NCBI RefSeq assembly: GCF_011326755.1
Contig: NZ_JAAOIE010000002.1
Span: 62,001 to 126,000, forward strand
From: Cochlodiniinecator piscidefendens
Lineage (GTDB): Bacteria; Pseudomonadota; Alphaproteobacteria; Rhodobacterales; Rhodobacteraceae
Length of the DNA: 64,000 nt
Reading direction: 5' to 3'
Shown here: piece by piece, positions 1 to 8,367 of the stretch
Position numbering within the stretch: position 1 is the first letter of the stretch
How the letters are laid out: each line of letters begins with the position of its first letter
The notes under the pieces: model-generated
Seen by the model: the letters and a program-made list of their open reading frames with translations, nothing else
Databases searched by the model: none
What the model was told of the DNA's origin: nothing
Made by a program: the position numbers and the translations under genes

Positions 1-37
1 GCGCAACAACCTAAGGCTTTCACCTCTGAAAGTTTCG

Positions 38-72
38 GGGCCCTGCGGTGCATAACTGCGGGGCCCTTTTTA
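38..72 (+). terminator. Hairpin plus T-run near left edge
   Basis: A GGGCCC at 38-43 and a second GGGCCC at 61-66 can pair around a GC-rich loop, and five T follow at 67-71. This has the form of a rho-independent terminator for a gene lying left of the window. It sits directly before the ribosome binding site (CGGAG, 76-80) of the next small gene, so that gene either depends on read-through or has its own promoter outside the view. Confidence 0.55.
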
Positions 73-86
73 TATCGGAGAACGAA

Positions 87-239
87 ATGCCACTTCAAAC
101 ACTTCTCATTATCATAGTTGCCGTTATAGCTGCCGGCGCTGTCACTTTTTGGCTTATGGGATCTGTTGCGATGAGCGGTCTTTCCGCTTTGGTCATTCTT
201 ACAATGCTGCTGCGCATCATGGGACGCCCCAAAACATGA
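87..239 (+). CDS. 50-residue membrane protein, function unknown
   Basis: The start chosen is ATG 87, six bases after CGGAG; an upstream in-frame start at 48 lies inside the terminator-like hairpin. The product is almost entirely hydrophobic, with two predicted membrane segments (about residues 5-24 and 27-44) and a short basic tail. Its stop overlaps the start of the DUF1638 gene in an ATGA arrangement, so the two are probably co-translated. I recognise no family. The tight coupling suggests it works with, or is at least expressed with, the DUF1638 protein. Confidence 0.6.
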   Translation: MPLQTLLIIIVAVIAAGAVTFWLMGSVAMSGLSALVILTMLLRIMGRPKT

Positions 240-877
240 CAGATATCTCAGATCAGGAATTGGCCGAAAATGGGCTCGATCTTAGCACAGCAAAGGGTCG
301 CATATTAGTCTTAGCCTGTGGTGCGCTCGCGCGGGAAATTCTCGCCATTCAAAAGGCGAGCAATCTTAACCACATGGACCTGACCTGTTTGCCTGCAAAT
401 TACCACCTCTACCCTGATAAAATCCCAGCCGCAGTTGAAGAGGCCGTCGTAAAACATCAAACAAATTACGATGTAATATTCGTGGCTTATGCCGATTGTG
501 GCACTGGCGGATTACTGCAAAGCAAATGCGACGAACTCGGGGTTAAAATGATCGCAGGGCCGCATTGCTATTCATTTTTTGAAGGCAATGATGTCTTTGC
601 GCAAAAAGCAGATGACGAATTCACCTGTTTTTATTTAACCGATTTTCTCGTGCGCCAATTTGATGCTTTTATCTGGAAACCCATGGGCTTAGATCGCCAT
701 CCTGATCTGCGCGATATGTATTTTGGCAACTACACAAAACTGATCTATCAAGCCCAAACAAACGATCCAGCCCTCGACGCCAAAGCCGAAGACTGCGCGG
801 CAAGACTTGGCCTTGCGTATGAACGTCGCTTTACGGGCTACGGTGATCTAGAAACAGTCCTGCGCGCCGAGGCTTAA
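236..877 (+). CDS. DUF1638 family protein
   Basis: This 213-residue protein has the hallmarks of DUF1638: a hydrophobic first strand ending in LACGALAREI (Cys28), then YADCGTGG (Cys88) and GPHCYSFF (His110-Cys111), residues that could bind a metal or cofactor. The start is ATG 236, which overlaps the stop of the small membrane gene by ATGA. From general knowledge, DUF1638 genes often lie beside corrinoid proteins and methyltetrahydrofolate methyltransferases. Those partners would be left of this window and are not seen. No reaction is established for the family. The link to the MttB homologues at 11.4 and 30.6 kb is only a suggestion. Confidence 0.8.
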   Translation: MTDISDQELAENGLDLSTAKGRILVLACGALAREILAIQKASNLNHMDLTCLPANYHLYPDKIPAAVEEAVVKHQTNYDVIFVAYADCGTGGLLQSKCDELGVKMIAGPHCYSFFEGNDVFAQKADDEFTCFYLTDFLVRQFDAFIWKPMGLDRHPDLRDMYFGNYTKLIYQAQTNDPALDAKAEDCAARLGLAYERRFTGYGDLETVLRAEA

Positions 878-1296
878 TGCGCCTCTGCGGATACTTTACG
901 AATGCGCTCGACCATTGCACGTACCCCGTTGGAACGCTGCGATGACAGGTGTTCATCAAGCCCCAAGCGGGCAAGTTCAACCGGCGCATCGACCTTCATA
1001 ACCTCAGATACGGTCAACCCAGCGTATAGGGCATGCAGCACCGCAATCAGGCCGCGCACAATCATTGCATCGCTTTCACCAGAGAACTGAAAAACCGCAT
1101 CCGGCCCCTGCCCTGAAATTTGCGGCAACAGCCACACTTGGCTCGCGCATCCGTCGACTTTGGTCGCAGGCACCTTAAAGGCGTCATCCAATGGCGCCAT
1201 CGCTTTGCCCATGTCGATCACATGGCGATATCGATCTTCCCAATCATCCAGAAACTCAAATGTTTCGACAATCTCTTCAAAAGCCTCAAGCGCCAT
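874..1296 (-). CDS. sufE: SufE family cysteine desulfuration protein
   Basis: SufE accepts persulfide sulfur from the cysteine desulfurase SufS and passes it to the SufBCD scaffold for iron-sulfur cluster assembly in the cytoplasm. The 140-residue product matches the usual length. The catalytic cysteine is Cys50 in the motif DGCASQVW, and the expected early helix with FEFLDDWEDRY is present. ATG 1296 is preceded by GGAAG at good distance; the longer frame back to 1359 has no support. The gene ends four bases into the end of the convergent DUF1638 gene, and no other suf gene is adjacent, which is common for a lone sufE in this group. Confidence 0.93.
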   Translation of the reverse strand: MALEAFEEIVETFEFLDDWEDRYRHVIDMGKAMAPLDDAFKVPATKVDGCASQVWLLPQISGQGPDAVFQFSGESDAMIVRGLIAVLHALYAGLTVSEVMKVDAPVELARLGLDEHLSSQRSNGVRAMVERIRKVSAEAH

Positions 1297-1423
1297 GACA
1301 TCTTCCTTTCGTGTTGACTTCAGGTAGGACGATGGCCGCAAAAGGTAAACCCCTTTCAAAGCGACTTTTCAAATGTCGCGATTTGGGCTAGTCCAGAAGG
1401 AACAGTGCATAAGGACTTAATGA

Positions 1424-1897
1424 ATGAAAACGCCCGTTGCCTCGCTTCTTGTTGCCGCAATGTTTGTCACCAGTTGTGGCACCATCCGTGAATCGCGGCT
1501 AAATCCGTTCAACTGGTTTGGACGCAGCCAACAAGAAGAAACCGTCGCGGTTGACGATGCTGCCATTCGTGCGCCTTCGGATCCACGCCCATTGGTTACA
1601 AATATCGTGTCACTGCACATCGACCAAACACCGGGCGGCGCAATTATCCGCGCTGTTGGTCTACCACCGACACAGGGGTATTTTGGTGCAGCTTTGGTTC
1701 CCGAAAATGATGAACGCCCTGTTGATGGGGTTCTAACCTATAGCTTTCGCATTATCCCACCAGAAGACTTTCAACTGACCTCCACCCAAGTATCGCGCGA
1801 AGTCGTCGTCGGCCAGTTCATTTCTGATGCAAGTTTGCAAGGCGTGCGTCAAATCCGCGTCGTTGCCGCCGAAAACGCACGCTCAAGCCGTCGTTAA
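1424..1897 (+). CDS. Predicted outer-membrane or periplasmic lipoprotein
   Basis: The 157-residue product begins with a short basic n-region and a hydrophobic stretch ending in the lipobox VTSC, so lipidation at Cys18 is expected. The mature part is small and mixed, with the stretch NPFNWFGR just after the anchor and a predominantly beta-like remainder. AAGGA precedes the ATG. I recognise it as a conserved hypothetical lipoprotein of Rhodobacterales but know no function for it. It stands alone, convergent with rnd. Confidence 0.8.
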   Translation: MKTPVASLLVAAMFVTSCGTIRESRLNPFNWFGRSQQEETVAVDDAAIRAPSDPRPLVTNIVSLHIDQTPGGAIIRAVGLPPTQGYFGAALVPENDERPVDGVLTYSFRIIPPEDFQLTSTQVSREVVVGQFISDASLQGVRQIRVVAAENARSSRR

Positions 1898-1908
1898 GCA
1901 GATCAATA

Positions 1909-1931
1909 CGTGACCCTACTTTAGGGTCACG
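1909..1931. terminator. Perfect hairpin between lipoprotein gene and rnd
   Basis: The ten-base arm CGTGACCCTA and its exact reverse complement are separated by three bases. The stem includes the stop codon of rnd. There is no clear T-run on either side, so it may act as an mRNA 3' end stabiliser or a weak two-way terminator for these convergent genes. Confidence 0.45.
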
Positions 1932-3079
1932 ACTTTGACACGGCTGCCATGGGCCGCCAGCGCGATTTCTCCGTCACACAAACGCAACGCATCTTCGCCG
2001 AACACTTCGCGACGCCAGCCACGCAACGCTGCAACATCGCGTTCGCCAGCTGCAATCGCATCCAGATCAGCCACAGGCGCGACCAATTTCTGTGCAACGC
2101 CTACATTTTCAGACTTAGCCTTTAGCAACACGCGCAGCAAATCTGCCAAAGCCGGGTTCACCTGAAGCTTTGCTCGGCTGTCTTCGACCTTAGGAAAGGT
2201 GGATGGATCAGCATTCAACCCGGTTTTTACGGCGTTCAAAATACCCTCGGCAATTTCACCGCGCCGGGCTTCGCGCATCAGCAGACGTGAACGACCAAGA
2301 TCTTTATCTGATTGGGGCTTGGTTGAAGCCATTTCTAAAATGGCATCATCTTTGAACACACGGCTGCGCGGCACATTGCGTGACTGCGCATACCCTTCGC
2401 GAAACCGCGCAAGTTCCCGAACGACGGATAGGAATTTACCTGAATTTGTCCGGGTTTTGACCCGCTTCCAAGCATCCTCTGGCGGAATGATATAGGTGGT
2501 TGGGGCAGTTAGAACTTCTAACTCTTCTTCCACCCACGCATGGCGACCGGTTTTTTTCAGCTCTTTAGCCAGATATTCGTAAATCACCCGCAAATGGGTA
2601 ACATCGGCCACTGCATATGTTTTTTGCGCATCCGTCAGTGGACGGCGCGACCAATCCGTAAAACGTGAAGATTTATCAAGTGGCTGCTTTGCAATTTTAC
2701 GAACCAGCGTTTCATATCCAACCTGTTCGCCAAACCCACAAACCATTGCAGCAACTTGGGTGTCAAACAGCGGGATAGGAAATACATTTCCCTCAATGAA
2801 AAAGATTTCCAAATCCTGACGCGCAGCATGGAACACTTTGACCACTTTTTCATTGCGAAACAGATCATAAAGCGGCTCTAGCGAAATGCCGCCGGACAAA
2901 GGATCAACCAACACGGCGTCATCTTCGTCATCATCACCAGGCACAGCAAGCTGCACAAGGCAAAGCTTTGAATAATAGGTCTTTTCTCGCAAGAACTCTG
3001 TATCAACCGTCACATAAGGAAAGTCCTTTGCGCGCGCGCAATACGCGGCAAGCTCATCAGTCGTTTTAAGAGTTCTCAT
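1916..3079 (-). CDS. rnd: Ribonuclease D
   Basis: RNase D is a 3'-5' exoribonuclease that trims the 3' ends of tRNA precursors and other small RNAs. The 387-residue protein carries the DEDD exonuclease signature: VDTEFL (Asp26, Glu28), FHAARQDLEI (Asp89) and the Y-x3-D motif YAVADVTHL (Tyr155, Asp159). An HRDC-type domain follows in the second half, from roughly residue 205. Length and order match the family. The gene stands upstream of nothing on its strand; purM and purN lie upstream of it and may be separately transcribed, with a 66-bp gap between purN and rnd. Confidence 0.95.
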   Translation of the reverse strand: MRTLKTTDELAAYCARAKDFPYVTVDTEFLREKTYYSKLCLVQLAVPGDDDEDDAVLVDPLSGGISLEPLYDLFRNEKVVKVFHAARQDLEIFFIEGNVFPIPLFDTQVAAMVCGFGEQVGYETLVRKIAKQPLDKSSRFTDWSRRPLTDAQKTYAVADVTHLRVIYEYLAKELKKTGRHAWVEEELEVLTAPTTYIIPPEDAWKRVKTRTNSGKFLSVVRELARFREGYAQSRNVPRSRVFKDDAILEMASTKPQSDKDLGRSRLLMREARRGEIAEGILNAVKTGLNADPSTFPKVEDSRAKLQVNPALADLLRVLLKAKSENVGVAQKLVAPVADLDAIAAGERDVAALRGWRREVFGEDALRLCDGEIALAAHGSRVKVVTLK

Positions 3080-3145
3080 TATCGTCCCGTCTTTTCCCGG
3101 TGTGGTAGCGTCTTTGTTATTGCAAAACCTTCAAGGATGAAAGGG

Positions 3146-3739
3146 TTAGCGCAAAGTTAGCTGTTCGCGCATTCCATCAATGTAGCGACGTAGCACCTGA
3201 GGATACAGCTTATGTTCCATGGGTAAAATTCTGGCGGCCAATTGATCCGCTGTATCCCCATCGTGGATTGGCACGATGGCCTGCCCCAAAATCGGCCCGC
3301 CATCCAACTCCCCCGTGACTTCATGCACGGAGCAACCTGCCTCAGTATCCCCGGCATCAATCGCGCGCTGATGTGTATTCAAGCCCTTGTACTTTGGTAA
3401 CAAAGACGGGTGAATATTTAACATACGGCCCGCCCATTTCTGGGTGAACTCAGGTGTGAGGATACGCATGAAGCCCGCAAGACAGATAAAATCAGGTTCG
3501 GCCTGAAGCAACACCTCTTGCAATGTGTTTTCAAATCCGGGGCGATCTTTGGGAAAGTTTCGGTGATCAACTGTCGCCGTGGGAATCCCAAAGGTGTCTG
3601 CTTTGGCCAAGCCACCTGCGTCTGGCACATTTGACAGCACCAGACATGTGCGCGCCGGATGATCCTCGACCATATCCTGAACCAGCGACACCATATTGGA
3701 GCCGCCGCCAGAAATCAGGATGGCAACGCGTTTGTTCAC
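3146..3739 (-). CDS. purN: Phosphoribosylglycinamide formyltransferase (GART)
   Basis: PurN transfers the formyl group of 10-formyltetrahydrofolate to GAR, the third step of de novo purine synthesis. The 197-residue product has the N-terminal phosphate loop SGGGSNM, the catalytic triad in the expected places (Asn108 and His110 in LNIHPSLLP, Asp146 in ELDGGPI) and the folate-loop GDT. Its ATG overlaps the purM stop by four bases, so purM and purN form a coupled operon. Confidence 0.97.
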   Translation of the reverse strand: MNKRVAILISGGGSNMVSLVQDMVEDHPARTCLVLSNVPDAGGLAKADTFGIPTATVDHRNFPKDRPGFENTLQEVLLQAEPDFICLAGFMRILTPEFTQKWAGRMLNIHPSLLPKYKGLNTHQRAIDAGDTEAGCSVHEVTGELDGGPILGQAIVPIHDGDTADQLAARILPMEHKLYPQVLRRYIDGMREQLTLR

Positions 3740-4782
3740 AAAAGTGCGCCCGTGTAACGCATACCTTCGCCTTCGGTTACAGTGCCAAGGCGATACACAG
3801 TTTCGCCTTCCGCCCGAAGCAGTGCTTCGATTGCGTCAACGTCATCCGCGGAAACAGATAGAACCATACCAACACCCGCATTGAAGGTCTTTAGCATTTC
3901 AGCTTCGGCCAAACCTGCAGTTTCAGCCAACCAACGGAAAACCGGCGGCAATTCCCATGAACCTAGGTCAATATCGGCGCCCATGCCTTCAGGTAGAACC
4001 CGAGGCAGATTTTCGGTCAAACCACCGCCTGTGATGTGGGCAAGCGCATGAACACCCCCTGCCCGTACAGCCGCCAACGTTTGTTTGACATAAAGACGAG
4101 TCGGCGCCAGCAACGCATCACCAAGGTTTCCGTCACCAAATGGGCAATCGGCATCCCAGCCAAGGCCAGACATCTCAACCACTTTGCGCACCAATGAATA
4201 GCCGTTTGAGTGCACGCCGTCAGAGGCCAAGCCCAGCAAAACATCACCAGCAACCACGCCTTTGGGCAAATCCGCACCACGTTCCATCGCGCCAACAGCA
4301 AATCCAGCTAGGTCAAAATCGCCGCCATGATACATGCCCGGCATTTCAGCCGTTTCGCCACCGATCAGCGCACAACCCGAACGTGAACAACCTTCTGCGA
4401 TCCCCTCAATAATGGTCGTCGCCGCATCGAGTTCGAGCTTCCCAGTTGCGAAATAATCAAGGAAAAACAGCGGCTCCGCCCCTTGACAAACAAGGTCATT
4501 TACGCACATCGCCACGAGGTCAATCCCGATGGTATCAAACCGACCTGTGTCGATTGCAATCCGAAGTTTGGTGCCAACCCCATCTGTTGCCCCAACCAAA
4601 ATTGGGTCATTGTACCCAGCAGCCTTTAGATCAAACATCGCGCCAAATCCGCCCAGACCGGACATAACACCAGAACGCGATGTACGCTTCGCCGCAGGTT
4701 TAATGCGTTCAACAAGCGTATTGCCTGCATCAATGTCTACGCCGGCGTCTGCGTAAGTTAGGCCGTTTTTACCAGAAGTCAT
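3736..4782 (-). CDS. purM: Phosphoribosylformylglycinamidine cyclo-ligase (AIR synthetase)
   Basis: PurM closes the imidazole ring of AIR using ATP, the fifth step of purine synthesis. The 348-residue length is typical. Visible motifs are [12 protein letters not shown] at the start, the GGFGAMFDL loop, [11 protein letters not shown], the signature segments [14 protein letters not shown] and [18 protein letters not shown], and AHITGGGL in the C-terminal half. It is the first gene of the purM-purN operon; the 200-bp gap up to the tRNA gene must hold the promoter. Confidence 0.97.
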   Translation of the reverse strand: MTSGKNGLTYADAGVDIDAGNTLVERIKPAAKRTSRSGVMSGLGGFGAMFDLKAAGYNDPILVGATDGVGTKLRIAIDTGRFDTIGIDLVAMCVNDLVCQGAEPLFFLDYFATGKLELDAATTIIEGIAEGCSRSGCALIGGETAEMPGMYHGGDFDLAGFAVGAMERGADLPKGVVAGDVLLGLASDGVHSNGYSLVRKVVEMSGLGWDADCPFGDGNLGDALLAPTRLYVKQTLAAVRAGGVHALAHITGGGLTENLPRVLPEGMGADIDLGSWELPPVFRWLAETAGLAEAEMLKTFNAGVGMVLSVSADDVDAIEALLRAEGETVYRLGTVTEGEGMRYTGALL

Positions 4783-4940
4783 GGGGGCAGCTCCAGAAGG
4801 ATTAAACTTTGCCTGCGCCTTAACAAGCTACGCCGCTTTTGTCTATTGTTGCGCGCAAATTAAGGCATTTTCCCAAGGCGCCTTCCACTTCTCATAGGTT
4901 GCACAGGTATTTCATTTTTCAAAAACTCGATATTGGCCTC

Positions 4941-4969
4941 TTGACGCCCCCGTATCTTCTGATACCCAT
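4941..4969 (+). promoter_or_regulatory. Possible tRNA promoter
   Basis: A TTGACG box at 4941-4946 lies 35 bases before the mature 5' end of the tRNA and matches a -35 element. The expected -10 region around 4961-4967 (GATACCC) is a poor match, so only the -35 half is persuasive. Confidence 0.35.
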
Positions 4970-4980
4970 GCGCTCAGGTC

Positions 4981-5057
4981 GGGCCTGTAGCTCAGTTGGT
5001 TAGAGCAGAGCGCTCATAACGCTTTGGTCGTAGGTTCGAGTCCTACCGGGCCTACCA
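4981..5057 (+). tRNA. tRNA with CAU anticodon, probably tRNA-Ile2
   Basis: A complete cloverleaf of 77 bases with encoded CCA: acceptor 4981-4987, a D arm with AGTTGGTTA, an anticodon arm with loop CTCATAA, and a T arm with GTTCGAGT. The anticodon is CAU. The acceptor and variable-loop sequence (TTGGTC) look like the minor isoleucine tRNA whose C34 is turned to lysidine by TilS, rather than elongator tRNA-Met; this assignment is from memory of the family. The acceptor pair 1-72 is a G-U wobble. A tract of accessory genes starts directly downstream, so this tRNA may be an old integration site. Confidence 0.92.
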
Positions 5058-5204
5058 AATACCAATAAAAACAATCACTTAAGGTGAAAGTGGCCAAACA
5101 AACCACCCTTGAAACACCATGAACATTCGGGGAATCTTTCCCACTTATTCCGCTTATGGCTTCACTTCGAAACGAGGCTCTTTATTCCCCACTACGAACC
5201 GCTC

Positions 5205-5435
5205 CTATTCCCAGCGCTCGGCCGCCGCTTCTAAATCCCATGAAAAAGTAACGTTCACATCTTTACCACCGCATCGACTACACCGCAGTTTCGCGATGAT
5301 CTTATTGAGGCAGTAGTCCGCACCATATTTGACGATCAGATCAGCGACTCGCACTCCCTTTGCCGCGCGGGCAGCGCTTGCAGTGAGGGTACAAGATATG
5401 GCCGAAATAGGAATGTAAAGGCTTGCAGGCTTCAT
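5205..5435 (-). CDS. Possible small zinc-ribbon protein (76 aa)
   Basis: The predicted product has a C-x2-C pair (RCSRCGGKDV) followed by an aromatic motif, TFSWD, and an earlier Cys in GADYC. That resembles half of a zinc ribbon, and I have an impression of similar short conserved proteins in Rhodobacterales accessory regions. There is no recognisable ribosome binding site before the start at 5435, so the gene could be a relic or start elsewhere. It lies alone between the tRNA and the DUF4238 gene. Confidence 0.4.
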   Translation of the reverse strand: MKPASLYIPISAISCTLTASAARAAKGVRVADLIVKYGADYCLNKIIAKLRCSRCGGKDVNVTFSWDLEAAAERWE

Positions 5436-5867
5436 TCACAAACAAGAACATTCATATCTAGTCAATTTTGAATAGAGATTACTTTCCCTTCAAATCTTTC
5501 CTATCCCTTCGATCTACCCACCACTCGCGATCCATTGCGGGCTGCGGGGCGAACAATACTTTATGAACTTGGGCTGCAAATGACACCTACCAGCCCAAAT
5601 CGGAAGTTGAGATTTAACACCTAGACCGGCAAGCAGACATTCGTTGCGAGACAGAGGTGCCTTCGCATTAAAACGAAAGCTTTCAGTTATTTGAATTCAA
5701 TCTTCGCCATGCTACTTCTCCTATATGCAGAGGAAAGCGGAAGCGTGCTGCGCTAGTCTTCAAAGGCCACATCGTAGGTATAACACCTGATTTTACATTT
5801 TCGTCAAGACTCACGGTGAAATTTGGCCTAGTAGGTAGTGTTCACATTTGGGCAGTTTATGCAGTAT
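5436..5867. other. Gap without recognisable genes
   Basis: I see no convincing open frame, RNA gene or repeat copy in this stretch between the small zinc-ribbon ORF and the DUF4238 gene. Codon-like structure is absent, which fits decayed or foreign DNA beside a tRNA. Confidence 0.4.
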
Positions 5868-6797
5868 CTACTGAAGCCTTCGGCTACGCATATGTTTCAG
5901 GGCTACCTCATTGAATGATATCGCAGGCTCCATACCCAAATGGCGCTCAATGAATAGCCGATGGGCTGGGTGGTTGGCCCAAACATATTGATTGGCCTGT
6001 CCAACAATTTTTTTATTACAGAACCGCATTGTCTCATTGTCGCTGGCAGAACCTAAAATTGGGTGTGAAACTGCTCCGGCAGGCTGTGCGTATAAGACCG
6101 TATCTGGGCTAAGTGGCATGAAAAGTAATCCATCAGGGAAACTTAGTCTATTATTGCAAAAAACAGGCCTGTCAGAAGTGAGTAATGGAAGTTTTGGATG
6201 GGGCAACTTCCGGATTGCCCACACAAGATTGCTCAAAAATGGCACAAATTTCTTGCCATCTGAGAATTTCATAAGAGAGCTGTGCTGTATTCCCTTAATT
6301 TCATGCGGGGGTAGTTCCTTCATCAGATCCAAAAATGTCGCTGGGTCTTTGAAGTCGCGCACTCCTTTATACCATTCCTCATGTTCTTTAGCCGCCAATT
6401 CGCAGTGTTCCCAAAAACTCTCGTCACTTGCTTTCATTTCTTCTGGGGAACGTAACATGAGTATGGCTATGAACTTTGACCAGAGATTGCGCTCCCCAAG
6501 AGTCATAGTCAGAGAGCCTGATAACATTTGACCAAGTATTTTGCTCCCTTTGTCATCCAGATTTTTCATGAAACCACTCTCCAATGAGTGGTCTAGAATT
6601 GCCGGAACGGCGGTTTCTTTGCTATAAAGATACCTCTCGAACCCTGTAGCTTTCTCGGAGCATTCTTTAAAAACGACCTTTCCTCCGTACACTTTGCGAA
6701 ACTCTATTAGCTTTCCGTCAGCTTCTGTTCGAGTCCATTTTTTGAGATAGAACGCTGGGATGTAGTGATGATCTTTCGGCTCGTCTTTGTCTGACAT
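5868..6797 (-). CDS. DUF4238 domain protein
   Basis: This 309-residue protein matches the DUF4238 pattern: an N-terminal HHYIPAFYLKKW motif (residues 10-21), a helical middle part, and the C-terminal LLTSDRPVF block near residue 205 followed by PLSPDT. DUF4238 proteins are widespread, patchily distributed and of unknown function; they are often found in accessory DNA and sometimes near defence genes. It has no partner gene here and lies between a tRNA and a prophage remnant, which supports acquisition by transfer. The frame is intact and the start at 6797 follows the usual N-terminus of the family. Confidence 0.8.
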   Translation of the reverse strand: MSDKDEPKDHHYIPAFYLKKWTRTEADGKLIEFRKVYGGKVVFKECSEKATGFERYLYSKETAVPAILDHSLESGFMKNLDDKGSKILGQMLSGSLTMTLGERNLWSKFIAILMLRSPEEMKASDESFWEHCELAAKEHEEWYKGVRDFKDPATFLDLMKELPPHEIKGIQHSSLMKFSDGKKFVPFLSNLVWAIRKLPHPKLPLLTSDRPVFCNNRLSFPDGLLFMPLSPDTVLYAQPAGAVSHPILGSASDNETMRFCNKKIVGQANQYVWANHPAHRLFIERHLGMEPAISFNEVALKHMRSRRLQ

Positions 6798-7072
6798 TAG
6801 AATCCGCCTGTTCTATTGTTGCGCGGTCTACACGCTGGTCCACGGCAGCCAGCTCGCTGTTCTTGTATTCCTGACTACGCTTCGCCCGAAGTCATATATG
6901 AATGTTATTGAATTTTGTTACAGTCCAAAAGGTTATTTCTGAACTTAAAGTGGTGGATAGACCTTATGCAATTTGCCCCCGCTGAACGGGCTTTGAAAGA
7001 GAGAGCGAAGAATGTCCGTTTTGGGCCGAACGCTCGACTTTGCAAATGTCACTTTCTGCCCAACGCAGTAAT

Positions 7073-7525
7073 TTAGGGCGGCGCGCTGCAATATTCGACC
7101 TTACCTCGCAACCCACCCGGCGAAACCTTCTGCGGTTCCGCAATTTTCAACGCCGCCGCGATGATCTCCGAACAAAACCATTCGTCGGCAGCGTGGAAGT
7201 TAAATCGAAATAATTGCGACCACAGAATGCCCCAGTAGTCATATTTTTGATCAATTCGGCCGCGGATAAATTCAACGGGCTTTGCTGCATCAATATCGAG
7301 ATAGACAAAATCCCAGCTTACGGGTTTCAGCGTGATTTCTTTTTCGCGCACGCCGCCGTCACGGCCTGAGGATGAAACACAAAGGTGCGGTTACTCCAGC
7401 TCCGCCCTGCCCTCGATCAGCTCAACATGGCTGTATGGGCTGTGCGTAAACAGCCGAATTGCACGATCTTGGACACGCCACCAGAATTTGGGGGCGCGTC
7501 CTTTGTAAAAGGCGAGTGTGATCAT
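7073..7525 (-). pseudogene. Prophage papain-like (permuted NlpC/P60-type) hydrolase, interrupted by a stop
   Basis: Reading from ATG 7525 gives an N-terminal part with the motif SPYSHVEL, then an in-frame TAA at 7391-7393, and the same frame resumes through SSSGRDGGVREK to KYDYWGILWSQ and the WFCSE motif. The histidine-first, cysteine-last order is that of circularly permuted papain-fold hydrolases found in phage lysis or tail regions of Rhodobacterales. The single nonsense codon splits an otherwise colinear protein of about 149 residues. The downstream half has a possible GTG at 7351 but would lack the histidine motif. With three neighbouring genes also broken, this is best read as decay. 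Confidence 0.7.
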
Positions 7526-7607
7526 CCGACTTGACGATCCCGCCATGCGCGGATTGCGGGATTATTGCTCGCTGGCGCATCAGGCACGGCGCTGAGCGCC
7601 TCAAACG

Positions 7608-8095
7608 TCAATTTCGCGCCTCGCCCGTCGTGGCCGCGCCGGGGCTGTCAGCGTCCAATTCTCGTAGGTGTTCGATGTTCTCGATCACTTGGGGAACCTG
7701 TGCCATGGTTTGCGCCATCGTTTGTCGCGCGGCTTCGTGTTGGGTTTGCGCACGCGCACCAAAGTAGAATGACACAATCACCCCCATCAGCCACCAAAGC
7801 GGCTCGGGTACCAGGGCAAGTCCCTGCATTCGAATGCCAAACCACACCCGGCTAAACATGGCCAATGCAAAGAGGCTCAGGACGCTGAACACCATCAATG
7901 GGCGCGGCAAACGGTTTAGCCCATCAATGAAGCGATCAAACCACCCTTTGCGCTCTATCATGAACTCGGCCGCAAACTGACCGATGGCCCCGGTTTGCAG
8001 CTCCGCTCCACGTTGCGCACCGGCTTCGGTGTTTTCGCGACCACATTGCGACCGTTGCCAAACAGAAAACCAAACAAATTGCGGATCATGCCCAT
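7608..8095 (-). pseudogene. Prophage holin (3-TM, gene-transfer-release type), frameshifted
   Basis: ATG 8095 begins a convincing holin N-terminus (MGMIRNLFGFLFGNGRNVVA), but that frame closes after 45 codons. The continuation EAGAQRGAELQTG, IERKGWFDRFIDGLNRLPRP and the membrane segments through ALVPEPLWWLMGVIVSFYFG run in another frame to 7608. The switch lies near 8035-8050. The family is the three-membrane-segment holin seen in gene transfer agents and related prophages, which releases the muralytic enzyme across the inner membrane. It overlaps the end of the muramidase fragment, the usual order of the lysis cassette. Confidence 0.75.
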
Positions 8096-8367
8096 GCTGA
8101 AACCCTTTCTTGAAACTCTGAATTTGAGAGTTCAAACGGCGCTGAGATGAATTCCTCAGCGCGTTTGATCCAGCCGCCCTTGCCGCCATTGCGGGTGCGT
8201 GCGTATTTGCGCGATGCGCGGCGACGATCTGCCAGAACAAAGTAATAATCACGCCGGGCAATCCCGTCGGCATCGACCAGCAATGCCCCAGCCTTCGCGA
8301 ACACACTATGCGCCGCACCAATGCTTTACGGCCCCAACGCGCCATCAACGCTCACATTCTCACCAAA
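8086..8367 (-). pseudogene. Holin-associated N-acetylmuramidase, C-terminal fragment
   Basis: The frame 8086-8304 encodes the C-terminal part of a phage-type muramidase (ARRDYYFVLADRRRASRKYA, then GGKGGWIKRAEEFI). The same frame extends upstream through SIGAAHSV, an in-frame TAA at 8326-8328, and VDGALGP to about 8367, where it meets the end of the tail-protein frame. The N-terminal catalytic two thirds are missing, so a deletion joined the tail gene directly to the muramidase tail, with a nonsense mutation in addition. Confidence 0.7.

Noticed and set aside
5119-5316. 65-codon plus-strand frame after the tRNA
   Set aside because: It is antisense to the possible zinc-ribbon ORF and shows no protein-like pattern; neither strand is certain.
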